DNA of 64,000 nt, taken from contig JAFSCP010000036.1 of the NCBI GenBank assembly GCA_017436705.1, positions 62,001 to 126,000 on the forward strand, in the 5' to 3' direction. The notes beneath the pieces are model-generated. The model was given only the letters and a program-made list of their open reading frames with translations, was not told where the DNA came from and did not search any database. Below are positions 1 through 9,400 of this stretch, one piece after another. The DNA is from Bacillota bacterium (GTDB taxonomy: Bacteria; Bacillota; Clostridia; Peptostreptococcales; Anaerovoracaceae). Position 1 is the first letter of the stretch; every line of letters begins with the position of its first letter. The position numbers and the translations under genes are program-made.

Positions 1-966
1 GGAAAAGCTCTGGACTCAGATAATACCGAAACTGTCAGCCTTACAATTGAATCTGGTTCCGGTACAGGAACTATAGCCAATGTTCTTTTGGAAAAGGGCA
101 TCATTGATAATGTCAATGAATTCAAACTCTGGTCCAGAATCAAAGGCTACGACAGCCAGTACAAGGCCGGCACATACACGCTTTCACCGTCTATGGACTA
201 TCAGGCCATTGCAGACATTATCGTAGGGGGAAAAGTAAATACCACAAACTTCACCATTCCTGAAGGTTACACAATTTATCAGACTGCCCGCTCGCTGGCA
301 GATCAGGGGCTTGGTGAATATGAAAAGTTTGTTGAGCTTATCGAGGCAGCTGATTTTGATTATGAGTTCCTTGAAGGGGCACAGAACAACAAGAATAAGC
401 TTGAAGGCTACCTGATGCCTAATACTTACACAATTGATGAAGGAATGAGCGAAGAACAGATTCTTAAGGTTATGCTTAACCAGTTCAGAGAAGACGCTCA
501 GGACGCTTATGATTACTATTACAACGAAGAATGCAATTCTCCTGCACAGGATTTTACCATCAATGAAATCGTCACTGTGGCGTCCATTATTGAACGTGAA
601 TGTAAAGTTGACGAAGAAAGACCTCTGGTTGCAAGCGTAATCTACAACCGCCTTGAAAAAGGCATGCCGCTGCAGATGTGTTCCACAGTGCAGTACGTTT
701 TAGGCAAGCAGAAAGAAGTTCTGACAATTGCTGATACAAAGATTGAATCACCATACAACACTTACATCAATCCGGGTCTTCCTCCAGGACCGATCGCTTC
801 TCCTGGTAAGGCAGCCATAGAAGCGGCCCTCAATCCGGCAGACACCGATTACCTGTATTTTGTTGTAAGTGAAAAACTTGACGGCACATCAAACTTCTCT
901 GCAACTTACGATAAATTCTTAAAGGACAAGGCTGCATATGACAAAGCATATTCAGCTGCAAATTAA
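1..966 (+). CDS. mltG: Endolytic murein transglycosylase MltG (5' truncated by window edge)
   Basis: MltG is a membrane-anchored lytic transglycosylase that cleaves nascent peptidoglycan strands and so limits glycan length. The frame is open from base 1, so the N-terminal membrane anchor lies outside the window and 321 codons are visible. The YceG/MltG domain is clear: a LysM-like part with a YKAGTYTLSP stretch, then the catalytic region VASIIERE, in which the second Glu is expected to be the general acid, then VIYNRLEKGMPLQ and the C-terminal signature NPGLPPGPIASPG. It is followed after 6 bases by trmR, the same order as yrrL-yrrM in Bacillus. The internal TTG at 88 is not a start. Confidence 0.93.
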   Translation, partial: GKALDSDNTETVSLTIESGSGTGTIANVLLEKGIIDNVNEFKLWSRIKGYDSQYKAGTYTLSPSMDYQAIADIIVGGKVNTTNFTIPEGYTIYQTARSLADQGLGEYEKFVELIEAADFDYEFLEGAQNNKNKLEGYLMPNTYTIDEGMSEEQILKVMLNQFREDAQDAYDYYYNEECNSPAQDFTINEIVTVASIIERECKVDEERPLVASVIYNRLEKGMPLQMCSTVQYVLGKQKEVLTIADTKIESPYNTYINPGLPPGPIASPGKAAIEAALNPADTDYLYFVVSEKLDGTSNFSATYDKFLKDKAAYDKAYSAAN

Positions 967-972
967 TTTAAC

Positions 973-1629
973 ATGGAAAGAAACATTACTAATCATTTAG
1001 TCACTGAATATATAAATGGGTTTTATGTTCCGGCAACACCGGAGCTTGGTCAGCTCAGAGAAAAATCAGAGGCAGAAAAAGTACCGATTATACTTAAAGA
1101 AACAGAAGATTTTCTCAATGTGTTTCTTAAAATAACAGCCCCAAAGCGGATTCTGGAAATAGGATGCGCGGTGGGGTATTCTGCCATGTTCTTTTCAGAG
1201 TGCTGCGGCGCTCAGGTTGTGACCATTGAAAAAGACCCGGAAGTGGCAGAAACTGCTGCTTCCAATATCGCCCGTCTCGGTTATTCTGACCGCATCAGAG
1301 TGGAGCAGGGAGACGGCGAAGAGGCTGTAAACAGGCTCATTGAAGCCGGTGAAGAACCTTTTGACCTGGTTTTCATCGACGCTGCAAAAAGCCACTATAA
1401 ACGCTTTTTGGAAGCGTCTCTGCCGCTTTGCAGACCTGGGGCAATCATTGTCTCTGACAACGTGCTGATCAAAGGCTGCACAGCCTCAGACCAGTATGAC
1501 CCGACAGGCAAATTTAAAACCAATATCAGAAAAATGCGTGAATATCTGGAGTTCATAACTCACGATGAACGCATGGACACCACCGTAATGTCATGCGGCG
1601 ATGGTCTGTCCATCAGTAAATTAAAATAA
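973..1629 (+). CDS. trmR: tRNA 5-hydroxyuridine O-methyltransferase (TrmR/YrrM family)
   Basis: This is a class I SAM-dependent O-methyltransferase of the catechol-O-methyltransferase-like family. Motif I, LEIGCAVGYS, lies at residues 61-70, the acidic ribose-binding segment VVTIEKD at 82-88, and the metal-site segment DLVFIDAAKSHY at 131-142. The length of 218 aa is normal. It sits between mltG and a U32 protein, as in the Bacillus yrrL-yrrM-yrrN-yrrO order, where YrrM methylates 5-hydroxyuridine at the tRNA wobble position. The downstream U32 enzyme would supply the hydroxylated substrate. The tRNA role rests on family and context; a small-molecule O-methyltransferase is the alternative. 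Confidence 0.85.
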   Translation: MERNITNHLVTEYINGFYVPATPELGQLREKSEAEKVPIILKETEDFLNVFLKITAPKRILEIGCAVGYSAMFFSECCGAQVVTIEKDPEVAETAASNIARLGYSDRIRVEQGDGEEAVNRLIEAGEEPFDLVFIDAAKSHYKRFLEASLPLCRPGAIIVSDNVLIKGCTASDQYDPTGKFKTNIRKMREYLEFITHDERMDTTVMSCGDGLSISKLK

Positions 1630-1646
1630 CTCACACAGGAGAACTT

Positions 1647-2879
1647 ATGAAAAAAATCGAACTGCTGGCACCTGCCGGCGATCTTGAAAAACTTAAAATA
1701 GCAGTTCTTTACGGAGCTGATGCAGTGTACTTCGGCGGAGAAATGTTTTCTCTGAGAGCAGGTGCAGGCAACATGACTCTGGAAGAAATGGAGGAAGGTA
1801 TCGCATTTGCCCATGACCACGGTGTAAAGGCATACCTGACAATCAATATCTACGCACATAACGAAGATATCCAGCCGCTGAGAGAATATCTTGGTAAAAT
1901 CAAGGATTTTGACCTTGATGCTTTCATCGTCAGTGACCCTGGCATCGTGATGCTGATCAAGGAAATTATCCCTGGTGCAGAAATTCATCTGAGCACCCAG
2001 GCAAACATGACCAATTATCAGACTGCTAAATTCTGGCACGATGTTATGGGCATCAAGAGAATTGTTCTTGCACGTGAACTTACATTCAGGGAAATCAATG
2101 AACTCCGCGAAAATACTCCGGAAGACCTGGAATATGAAGCTTTTGTGCACGGTGCAATGTGCATTTCCTATTCCGGAAGATGCCTGCTCAGCAACTTTAT
2201 GATTGAACGGGACGCAAACCGCGGAATGTGCGCACATCCTTGCCGCTGGAAGTATGCTCTCGTAGAAGAACAGCGTCCTGGTCAGTATTATCCTATCGAA
2301 GAAGACGGAAGAGGAACATATATCCTCAACTCAAGAGACCTTTGTATGATTGAATACATTCCGCAGCTTATTGAGTCAGGAATTGCTTCTCTCAAACTTG
2401 AAGGCAGAATGAAAAGCGTTTTCTACGTTGCTACAATTGTTTCAGCATACAGAAGAGCAATCGATGCTTATTATGCAGATCCGGAAAACTATCAGTTCAA
2501 AGAAGAATGGATGACTGAACTCAAGAAGGTAAGTCACAGAGAATTCACTACAGGTTTCTATTTCGACAAGCCGACAAACAAGGACCAGAACTACCAGACA
2601 AGCGCATATACAAGAGACTATTCCTTCACAGGTATGGTAAAGAGCTACGACCCTGAAACAGGATATGCAATCGTAGAGCAGCGCAATAAAATGGTAATCG
2701 GCGACGAAATCGAAGTTTTCGGACCTCACACAGATTTCTTTGTGCAGGAACTTAAGGAAATGTACAACGAAGAGGGGGAACCGATTGAGTCTGCCCCTCA
2801 TCCGCAGCAGATTCTGAAGATAAAAATGGAACAGCCTGTGGAACCAAACTTTATGTTAAGAAAGAAAAAGGAGAACTAG
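1647..2879 (+). CDS. trhP: U32 family protein, prephenate-dependent tRNA uridine hydroxylase TrhP-like
   Basis: This 410-residue U32 'peptidase' family protein starts at an ATG with the upstream SD ACAGGAGA. The N-terminal barrel begins ELLAPAGDLEKLKIAVLYGADAVYFGG; a cysteine cluster typical of the family (C172, C179, C195, C199) lies around residues 165-205, within HGAMCISYSGRCLLS and NRGMCAHPCRW. TrhP proteins carry an Fe-S cluster and make 5-hydroxyuridine in tRNA from prephenate. The gene directly follows trmR, which methylates that product, so the pair probably forms a wobble-uridine modification unit. Bacillus has two tandem U32 genes here (yrrN, yrrO); only one full-length copy is present. 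Protease activity is not expected. Confidence 0.85.
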   Translation: MKKIELLAPAGDLEKLKIAVLYGADAVYFGGEMFSLRAGAGNMTLEEMEEGIAFAHDHGVKAYLTINIYAHNEDIQPLREYLGKIKDFDLDAFIVSDPGIVMLIKEIIPGAEIHLSTQANMTNYQTAKFWHDVMGIKRIVLARELTFREINELRENTPEDLEYEAFVHGAMCISYSGRCLLSNFMIERDANRGMCAHPCRWKYALVEEQRPGQYYPIEEDGRGTYILNSRDLCMIEYIPQLIESGIASLKLEGRMKSVFYVATIVSAYRRAIDAYYADPENYQFKEEWMTELKKVSHREFTTGFYFDKPTNKDQNYQTSAYTRDYSFTGMVKSYDPETGYAIVEQRNKMVIGDEIEVFGPHTDFFVQELKEMYNEEGEPIESAPHPQQILKIKMEQPVEPNFMLRKKKEN

Positions 2880-2883
2880 GAAA

Positions 2884-4113
2884 ATGTCAAACGACTTAGG
2901 CAGTGACCCGCTTCAAACGGGCATAGTGTTAGGACTTATTGTATTACACGGAGTTTTTGTACTGGTAAATGCAGCCCTTGAAGAAGAAGGCCGTAACAGT
3001 GAAAAAATCGGCAGCACCAACAAACTGCTTATACTGCTTTGTGCAGTATTCGGCGGCTGGTTTGCCTTTACAGGCTGGATTGAAATGGTTCTTTACTTTG
3101 TTCTTCTGGTTGCTTTCGGACAGTATTTCCCAAGAAAAATTGCCCTGCAGCATTCTGACAGCATTGCAGAGAAGACAGAACCTTTTGCAAAAGGAATTGC
3201 AGTTGTACTGACACCTGTAACATGGATTCTCATGTTTATGGCAAACATGCTTCTCAAAATATTCAGACAGGAAACTATCGTCAGTGATGGTGAATTCTCT
3301 GAAGAAGAAGTAATGTCAATGCTGGAAGTTGGCCAGGAAACAGGTATTAACAAAGAAGAACGCAAGAAGATGATCAACTCCATCTTTGCTTTTGATGATA
3401 AGCTGGCATATGAAGTAATGACACCGAGAACCGACGTTTTCTTAATCGATATAGAAGATCCCCTTGAAGAATATATCGAAGATCTGATGACACTGAGGCA
3501 CTCCAGAATACCTGTGTGTGAAGGTGAAACAGATAATATTATCGGTATTCTCAATATTAAAGACTATCTCAGAAAGGTACATGAAGAAGGCGGAGAAGAG
3601 GATATTGAAATCAAAGAAATCCTCAGAAAAGCATATTTTGTACCTGAAACTAAAAATATCGATACACTTTTCTTCGAACTGCAGAAGACAAAGCAGCAGA
3701 TTGCAATACTTATTGACGAGTACGGCGGTTTCAGCGGCATTGTAACGATGGAAGACATTATCGAACAGGTAATGGGTAACATCGAAGACGAATACGACGA
3801 AGAAGAAGAAATTATCGATAAAGTTGATGATAACATCTACCTGGTTGACGGTGATGTAAGCCTTGATGACCTGAATGAAGAAATAGGAGTGGAACTGATT
3901 TCTGAAAACAGTGAAACAATAGGTGGATTTATCATAGATATTCTGGGAGAAATCCCGGACGAATCCGACGAAGGCAGAATCGTTGAATTCGAAAATTATC
4001 AGTTCAAGATTATGGCTATCAGAGAAAGAAGAATTGAGAGAGTAAAAATTTATGTTCTTGACCCTGAAGCCGCAGAAACTGATGACGAAGAACAATCAGA
4101 GACTGACGATTAA
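2884..4113 (+). CDS. CNNM/CorC family membrane protein with CBS pair (hemolysin-type)
   Basis: The N-terminal part (residues about 10-130) has three to four hydrophobic segments of the CNNM/DUF21 type, though it is shorter and more divergent than usual. A tandem CBS module runs from about 178 to 305 (VMTPRTDVFLIDI, RHSRIPVCEG, IDEYGGFSGIVTMEDIIEQVMG). It is followed by an acidic linker and a CorC/HlyC C-terminal domain (about 320-395) with ETIGGFIIDILG. Family members move Mg2+ or respond to adenine nucleotides through the CBS pair; the old name hemolysin is misleading. The ATG at 2884 follows trhP by 4 bases with GGAGAACTAGGA upstream, so it is probably cotranscribed. Confidence 0.85.
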   Translation: MSNDLGSDPLQTGIVLGLIVLHGVFVLVNAALEEEGRNSEKIGSTNKLLILLCAVFGGWFAFTGWIEMVLYFVLLVAFGQYFPRKIALQHSDSIAEKTEPFAKGIAVVLTPVTWILMFMANMLLKIFRQETIVSDGEFSEEEVMSMLEVGQETGINKEERKKMINSIFAFDDKLAYEVMTPRTDVFLIDIEDPLEEYIEDLMTLRHSRIPVCEGETDNIIGILNIKDYLRKVHEEGGEEDIEIKEILRKAYFVPETKNIDTLFFELQKTKQQIAILIDEYGGFSGIVTMEDIIEQVMGNIEDEYDEEEEIIDKVDDNIYLVDGDVSLDDLNEEIGVELISENSETIGGFIIDILGEIPDESDEGRIVEFENYQFKIMAIRERRIERVKIYVLDPEAAETDDEEQSETDD

Positions 4114-4151
4114 TATACAGAATCTGTTGTTACACTATAGGAGGTGTTTTA

Positions 4152-4676
4152 ATGAGCGAAAAATTATGTACCTGCAATTGCAATTGTGCAGAAAACAGAA
4201 AAGAACAGTTCAAAGAACTGCAGCCGGTTTTAGACCAGTATGCAAAAGTTCCGGGAAGCCTTATCACTATTCTTCAGAAGGCTCAGGACATTTACGGATA
4301 TCTTTCTGTTGATACTATCAACTATATATCCGAAGCTACAGGAATCAAGCCGGCAAAAATCTACGGCGTTGCTACTTTCTATGCACAGTTCAGACTTCAA
4401 CCTATCGGAAAATATTTAATTATGCTTTGTCAGGGAACTGCATGTCATGTAAACGGTTCCGAAATGATTGAAGAAGCAGTATGCGAATATCTGAATATTC
4501 AGGATGGCGAAACTACTGAAGACGGCCTCTTTACCCTTAACAATGTAGCTTGTCTCGGTTGCTGCTCACTTGCGCCTGTAATGATGATCAGAAGCAGTGA
4601 AGGCGACGAAACTTACGGAAATCTGACCAAGGATGCTGTAAAACAGATTCTTGCAGATATCAGAGAAAGAGCATAG
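4152..4676 (+). CDS. NuoE-like [2Fe-2S] subunit of an NADH-linked flavoprotein complex (StnC/HydC-like)
   Basis: This thioredoxin-fold [2Fe-2S] subunit resembles NuoE and HydC. The ligand set is visible as C93 and C98 (MLCQGTACHV) and C134 and C138 (NNVACLGCCSLAP). The N-terminal helical part has the usual IYGVATFYAQF at about 70-80. The extreme N-terminus is odd: CTCNCNC places four cysteines at alternating positions 6-12, outside the normal cluster site. The SD TAGGAGGTG is strong. The next gene starts 11 bases downstream with its own TAGGAGGTG. In such complexes this subunit sits beside the FMN subunit and carries the side [2Fe-2S] cluster. Confidence 0.92.
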   Translation: MSEKLCTCNCNCAENRKEQFKELQPVLDQYAKVPGSLITILQKAQDIYGYLSVDTINYISEATGIKPAKIYGVATFYAQFRLQPIGKYLIMLCQGTACHVNGSEMIEEAVCEYLNIQDGETTEDGLFTLNNVACLGCCSLAPVMMIRSSEGDETYGNLTKDAVKQILADIRERA

Positions 4677-4687
4677 GAGGTGTAAGC

Positions 4688-6436
4688 ATGAAAGTTGTAG
4701 TAGGACAAGGCAGCTGCGGCGTTGCAACAGGCGCTAAGAAAACTGCTGCTGAATTTGAAAAGCTCATCGCAGAAAAAAATCTGGATGTCAAGGTTGACAT
4801 TACCGGCTGCGTAGGTACTTGCTATCTTGAACCGATTGTTGACATCTACGGAGACAACGGCGAAATGACAAGATACGTAAAGGTTAAGCCTGAAAACGTT
4901 GAAAAAATCGTTGAAAGCCACCTTGTTAACAATACAGTATGTGAAGAACAGGCAATCACTGCAGAAGACGAACAGTTCGTTGCCAAGCAGCAGAGAGTTG
5001 TTCTCAGAAACTGCGGTGTAATCAATCCTGAAAACATCGACGAATATATTGCAGTTGATGGTTACAAAGCAATCGAAAAGGTTGTTACTTCCATGACTGC
5101 TGACGAAGTAATTGAAGAAATCAAGGTTTCCGGCCTGAGAGGACGTGGTGGTGCAGGTTTCCCTACATGGTTCAAATGGAACGCTGCAAAATCCAGCCCT
5201 GGCAAGGAAAAATACCTGGTATGTAACGCAGACGAAGGTGACCCAGGTGCATTCATGGACCGTTCCGTACTTGAAGGTGACCCACATTCACTTATTGAAG
5301 GTATGATCATTGCCGGTTATGCAATGGGAGCAAACGAAGGCGTTATCTACTGCCGTGCTGAATATCCTCTGGCTATCAAGAGACTTGAAATTGCTATGGC
5401 ACAGGCAAGAGAAAAAGGCTTCCTCGGCAAGAACATCTTCGGCAGCGGTTTTGATTTTGACCTCAGAATCAAGGCTGGTGCAGGCGCTTTCGTATGCGGT
5501 GAAGAAACTGCTCTTATCGCTTCCCTCGAAGGTGAAAGAGGTATGCCTAGACTGAAACCTCCTTTCCCAGCAGCAAAGGGTTACTGGCAGAAACCAACCA
5601 ATATCAACAACGTAGAAACATTTGCAAATGTTCCATGGATTATCTATAACGGCGGTGCTGCATTCGGCGCAATGGGTACACAGCAGTCCAAGGGTACTAA
5701 AGTATTCGCTCTGGCCGGCAAGATCAAGAAGGGCGGACTTGTTGAAGTTCCTATGGGCCTTACATTGAGAGACGTTATCTTCGGTATCGGCGGCGGTATC
5801 AAGAACGACAAGCAGTTCAAGGCTGTTCAGATGGGCGGACCTTCCGGCGGATGTATTCCTGCACACCTTATCGACACTCCTGTTACATATGAAGATATCA
5901 ACAAGACTGGTGCTATCGTAGGTTCCGGTGGTATGATCGTAATGGACGAAGACACTTGTATGGTTGACATGGCAAGATACTTCCTCAACTTCACACGTGA
6001 CGAATCCTGTGGTAAGTGTAACTACTGCAGAATCGGTACCAAGAGAATGCTTGAAATCCTTGAAAGAATCACAAGAGGCGAAGGTAAGGACGGAGATATT
6101 GAACTCCTTGAAGAACTTGCAATGAAGATCAAGGATGGTTCTCTGTGCGGTCTTGGTCAGACAGCACCTAACCCTGTACTGACAACAATCAAGTACTTCA
6201 GAAACGAATATGAAGACCATATTTACAATAAAAAGTGTACAGCCAAGTCCTGTAAAGCACTCATCAGCTTTGAAATCACTGATGCCTGCAAGGGTTGTAC
6301 ATTATGTTCCAAGAAGTGTCCTGTGGGCGCAATCACAGGCGTTGTAAAGGGACAGCATGTTATCGACAAAGAAAAATGCATCAAGTGCGGCAAGTGTCTT
6401 GAAACCTGTAAGTTTGGTGCAATAGAAAAGAACTAG
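4688..6436 (+). CDS. NuoF-like NADH-binding FMN/Fe-S subunit (StnB/HydB-like)
   Basis: This 582-residue protein has four modules. Residues 1-80 are a thioredoxin-like [2Fe-2S] domain in which only C10, C41 and C45 are evident as ligands. Residues about 100-400 are the NuoF FMN/NADH domain, with GLRGRGGAGFPTW at 149-161, the EGDPGAF loop and AGAGAFVCGEETALIASLEG. The NuoF 4Fe-4S site is ESCGKCNYCRIGTKRM (439-454) plus C487. The C-terminal ferredoxin domain has two 4Fe-4S motifs, CKGCTLCSKKCP (534-545) and CIKCGKCLETC (564-574). This layout is shared by HydB, NfuB-like and StnB subunits of bifurcating complexes and is longer than respiratory NuoF. Codon choice is strongly biased, as in highly expressed genes. 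Confidence 0.93.
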   Translation: MKVVVGQGSCGVATGAKKTAAEFEKLIAEKNLDVKVDITGCVGTCYLEPIVDIYGDNGEMTRYVKVKPENVEKIVESHLVNNTVCEEQAITAEDEQFVAKQQRVVLRNCGVINPENIDEYIAVDGYKAIEKVVTSMTADEVIEEIKVSGLRGRGGAGFPTWFKWNAAKSSPGKEKYLVCNADEGDPGAFMDRSVLEGDPHSLIEGMIIAGYAMGANEGVIYCRAEYPLAIKRLEIAMAQAREKGFLGKNIFGSGFDFDLRIKAGAGAFVCGEETALIASLEGERGMPRLKPPFPAAKGYWQKPTNINNVETFANVPWIIYNGGAAFGAMGTQQSKGTKVFALAGKIKKGGLVEVPMGLTLRDVIFGIGGGIKNDKQFKAVQMGGPSGGCIPAHLIDTPVTYEDINKTGAIVGSGGMIVMDEDTCMVDMARYFLNFTRDESCGKCNYCRIGTKRMLEILERITRGEGKDGDIELLEELAMKIKDGSLCGLGQTAPNPVLTTIKYFRNEYEDHIYNKKCTAKSCKALISFEITDACKGCTLCSKKCPVGAITGVVKGQHVIDKEKCIKCGKCLETCKFGAIEKN

Positions 6437-6453
6437 GGGAGGAGGAGTAAAAA

Positions 6454-9400
6454 ATGAATAAATTCAGATTAAACATCAACGGCAAAGAAGTTACAGGCTA
6501 TCCTGGCCAGACTATTCTTGAAGTTGCCAAGGAAAACGACATTTATATTCCTACTCTTTGCTATGACGAAAGAACAAAAATCTACGGTTCCTGCGGCCTG
6601 TGCATGTGCGAAGTAGAAGGTAACCCTAAACTTTGCAAAGCCTGCGCTACAGAAATCGCTCCGGATATGGTTGTAAGAACCAACACAGAAAGAGTAATCG
6701 AATCAAGAAAGACAAACCTTGAACTTTTACTTTCCAACCATGTAGGTGACTGCAGACCTCCTTGCGTACTTGCATGTCCTGCACAGACTGACTGTCAGGG
6801 TTATGTAGGTCTTATCGCAAACGGCGAATTTGAAAAAGCTCTTGAACTTATCAAGGACAAGATTCCGCTTCCTGCAGCTCTCGGCCGTGTATGTCCTCAT
6901 CCATGCGAAACTGCATGCAGAAGAGGTCTTATCGACGAACCTATTTCCATCGCACAGCTTAAGAGATTTGCTGCTGACATGGACATGGACGGTGAAAAAT
7001 ACGTTCCTGAATGTGCTGAAGACACAGGCAAGAGCGTAGCAATCATCGGCGGTGGTCCTATGGGACTTTCTGCAGCATATTTCCTCAGACAGATGGGCCA
7101 CGCTGTTACAATCTTCGAAGCAATGCCTAAGGCAGGTGGTATGCTCAGATATGGTATTCCTGAATACAGACTTCCTAAGGCTGTTTTAGACGAAGAAATC
7201 GACACAATCGAATCAATGGGTGTTGACATTATCACAAACACTAAGATTGGTGTTGATATTCCGTTCAACACAGTTTACGAAGAACACGATGCAGTACTTC
7301 TTGGTATCGGTGCATGGGTGTCAACAGGCGTTGGCTGCCCTGGCGAAGATGCAGAAGGCGTAATCGGTGGTATTGATTTCCTCCGTAAGGTTGTAAGAAA
7401 CGAAGAAATCAAGCTTGGTGAAAAGGTTGCAATCGTCGGCGGCGGAAACACTGCAATGGACGCATGCAGAACTGCTGTAAGACTTGGTGCCAAGGAAGTT
7501 TACAACATCTACAGAAGAACCAAGGATGAAATGCCTGCTGACCACATTGAAATCGAAGAAGCAGAAGAAGAAGGCGTAATCTTTAAGAACCTGACTAACC
7601 CTATTGAAGTAATTGCTGACGAAAACGGTCACGTCAAGGAAGTAGTTCTTCAGGTTATGGAACTTGGTGAACCAGATGCTTCCGGCAGACGCAAGCCTGT
7701 TCCTGTAGAAGGAAAGACTGAAACTCTTCCTATCGACACAATGATTCTTGCAATCGGTCAGGCAGTTGATTCTTCAATGTTTGACTGCGACAAGACCAAG
7801 AAGAACGCAATCGCATACGACCCTGACACATTCATGACCAGCATTCCTGGCGTATTTGCAGGCGGTGACTGCGGTAACGACAAGATTTCCATCGCAGTAG
7901 AAGCAATTGCAGATGCACGTAAGGTTTCCGAAATCATCGATGCATATCTTTTCGGCGAAGTAATCAAGTACGAAAAACCTTTCGTAGTTGAAAGAGACGA
8001 TATTACTGAAAAGACTTTCGAAGACAGAGAAAGAATGTGCAGACCTGAGCTCCCTCAGCTCAGCCCAGAAGAAAGAAAGGATAACTTCTCCGAAGTAATT
8101 CCTTGTCCATATGATGTAGAAGACGCAGTAGCAGAAGCTTCAAGATGTCTTGAATGCGGCTGCCACGACTACTACGAATGTAAGTTAATCGACCTGGCTA
8201 ACCAGTACGATGTACATCCTGAAAGATTTGCAGGCGAAAAGCATGCAATCGAATTCAAGGATGACCATCCGTTCATCGTAAGAGACCCTAACAAGTGTAT
8301 CCTCTGCGGTCTTTGCGTAAGAGTCTGCGATGAAGTTATGGGCGTTGGCGCTCTCGGTCTTGTAAACAGAGGTTTTGATACTGTTGTTAAGCCTAACATG
8401 GAAAAACCGCTTGCTGAATCCGGATGTATTTCCTGCGGACAGTGCGTAAGCGTTTGTCCTGTAGGTGCTCTTCAGGAAAGAACAACCATGGTCAAGGAAA
8501 CTCCGCTGGTTACTGAAGTTACTGAAACTACATGTTCATACTGCTCAGTAGGCTGCAGCCTGCTCCTTGAATCCTACGGCGACATGCTTATCAAGGCAAA
8601 CCCTGACAAGGAAGGCGCTGTAAACAAGGGACTTCTCTGCGGCAAGGGCAAGTGGGGCTTTGACTGCTCCATGCTTGAAGATAAGCTGGAAGATCCTTAT
8701 GTTAAGGAAGACGGAGCATTCAGAGAAGCTGACTACCATGAAGCACTTGTACTTGTTGCCAAGAAGTGTCAGTCAATCGGTGCTAAATACGGCAAGGATG
8801 CAATTGCAGTTGCAATTTCCGACAGATATACAAACGAAGAAGCATATGCTCTTAAATTTATGGCAGAAGCAATGGGCGCAAAGGTTCTCTGCATGAACAA
8901 CCGCGCTTCCGGCCTTGAAAAGGTTCTCGGATTTGATGCTTCTCCTAATACAATCGACGAACTTCTTTCCACAAACCTTATCCTCAGAATCGGTTTCAAG
9001 GAAGAAGATTCAAGAGTTATCGCTCTCAAGATGAAGCAGGCAGAAGAAAACGGTGCCAAGGTTATCAACCTCTGCAGCGGTGAAAACAGCCTGGGATTCC
9101 TCAAGGAAATCGCAAAGGCAATCATCGAAAGCGGTAAGGCTAAGAAGGTTGCTGGTTACGACGAATTCGCAGCTTCCCTTGAAGGCGTTGTAGTTTCTGA
9201 AACTGCAAAGGCTGTTGCTGAACAGTATCTTGCAGCTAAGAAGGCAATGATTGTTTACCAGCAGAACTTCCTCACTGTTGACGGTGCAACACTTGTGGCT
9301 GATATTGCAATGCTTTCCGGTCACATCGGAAGCCCACGTGACGGTATCCTTCAGGTTAAGGCAAAGAACAACTCACAGGGTCTCATTGACATGGGAATCA

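Noticed and set aside
1560-2237. Antisense open frame of 225 codons
   Set aside because: It is the shadow of trmR/trhP, with composition typical of reverse-strand noise.
2884-4113. Hemolysin
   Set aside because: The CNNM/CBS/CorC layout indicates an ion-related membrane protein; there is no toxin feature.
5288-6220. Long antisense open frame of about 310 codons
   Set aside because: It lies opposite the NuoF-like gene, whose domains are unmistakable; the frame results from codon bias and has no SD or recognisable protein.
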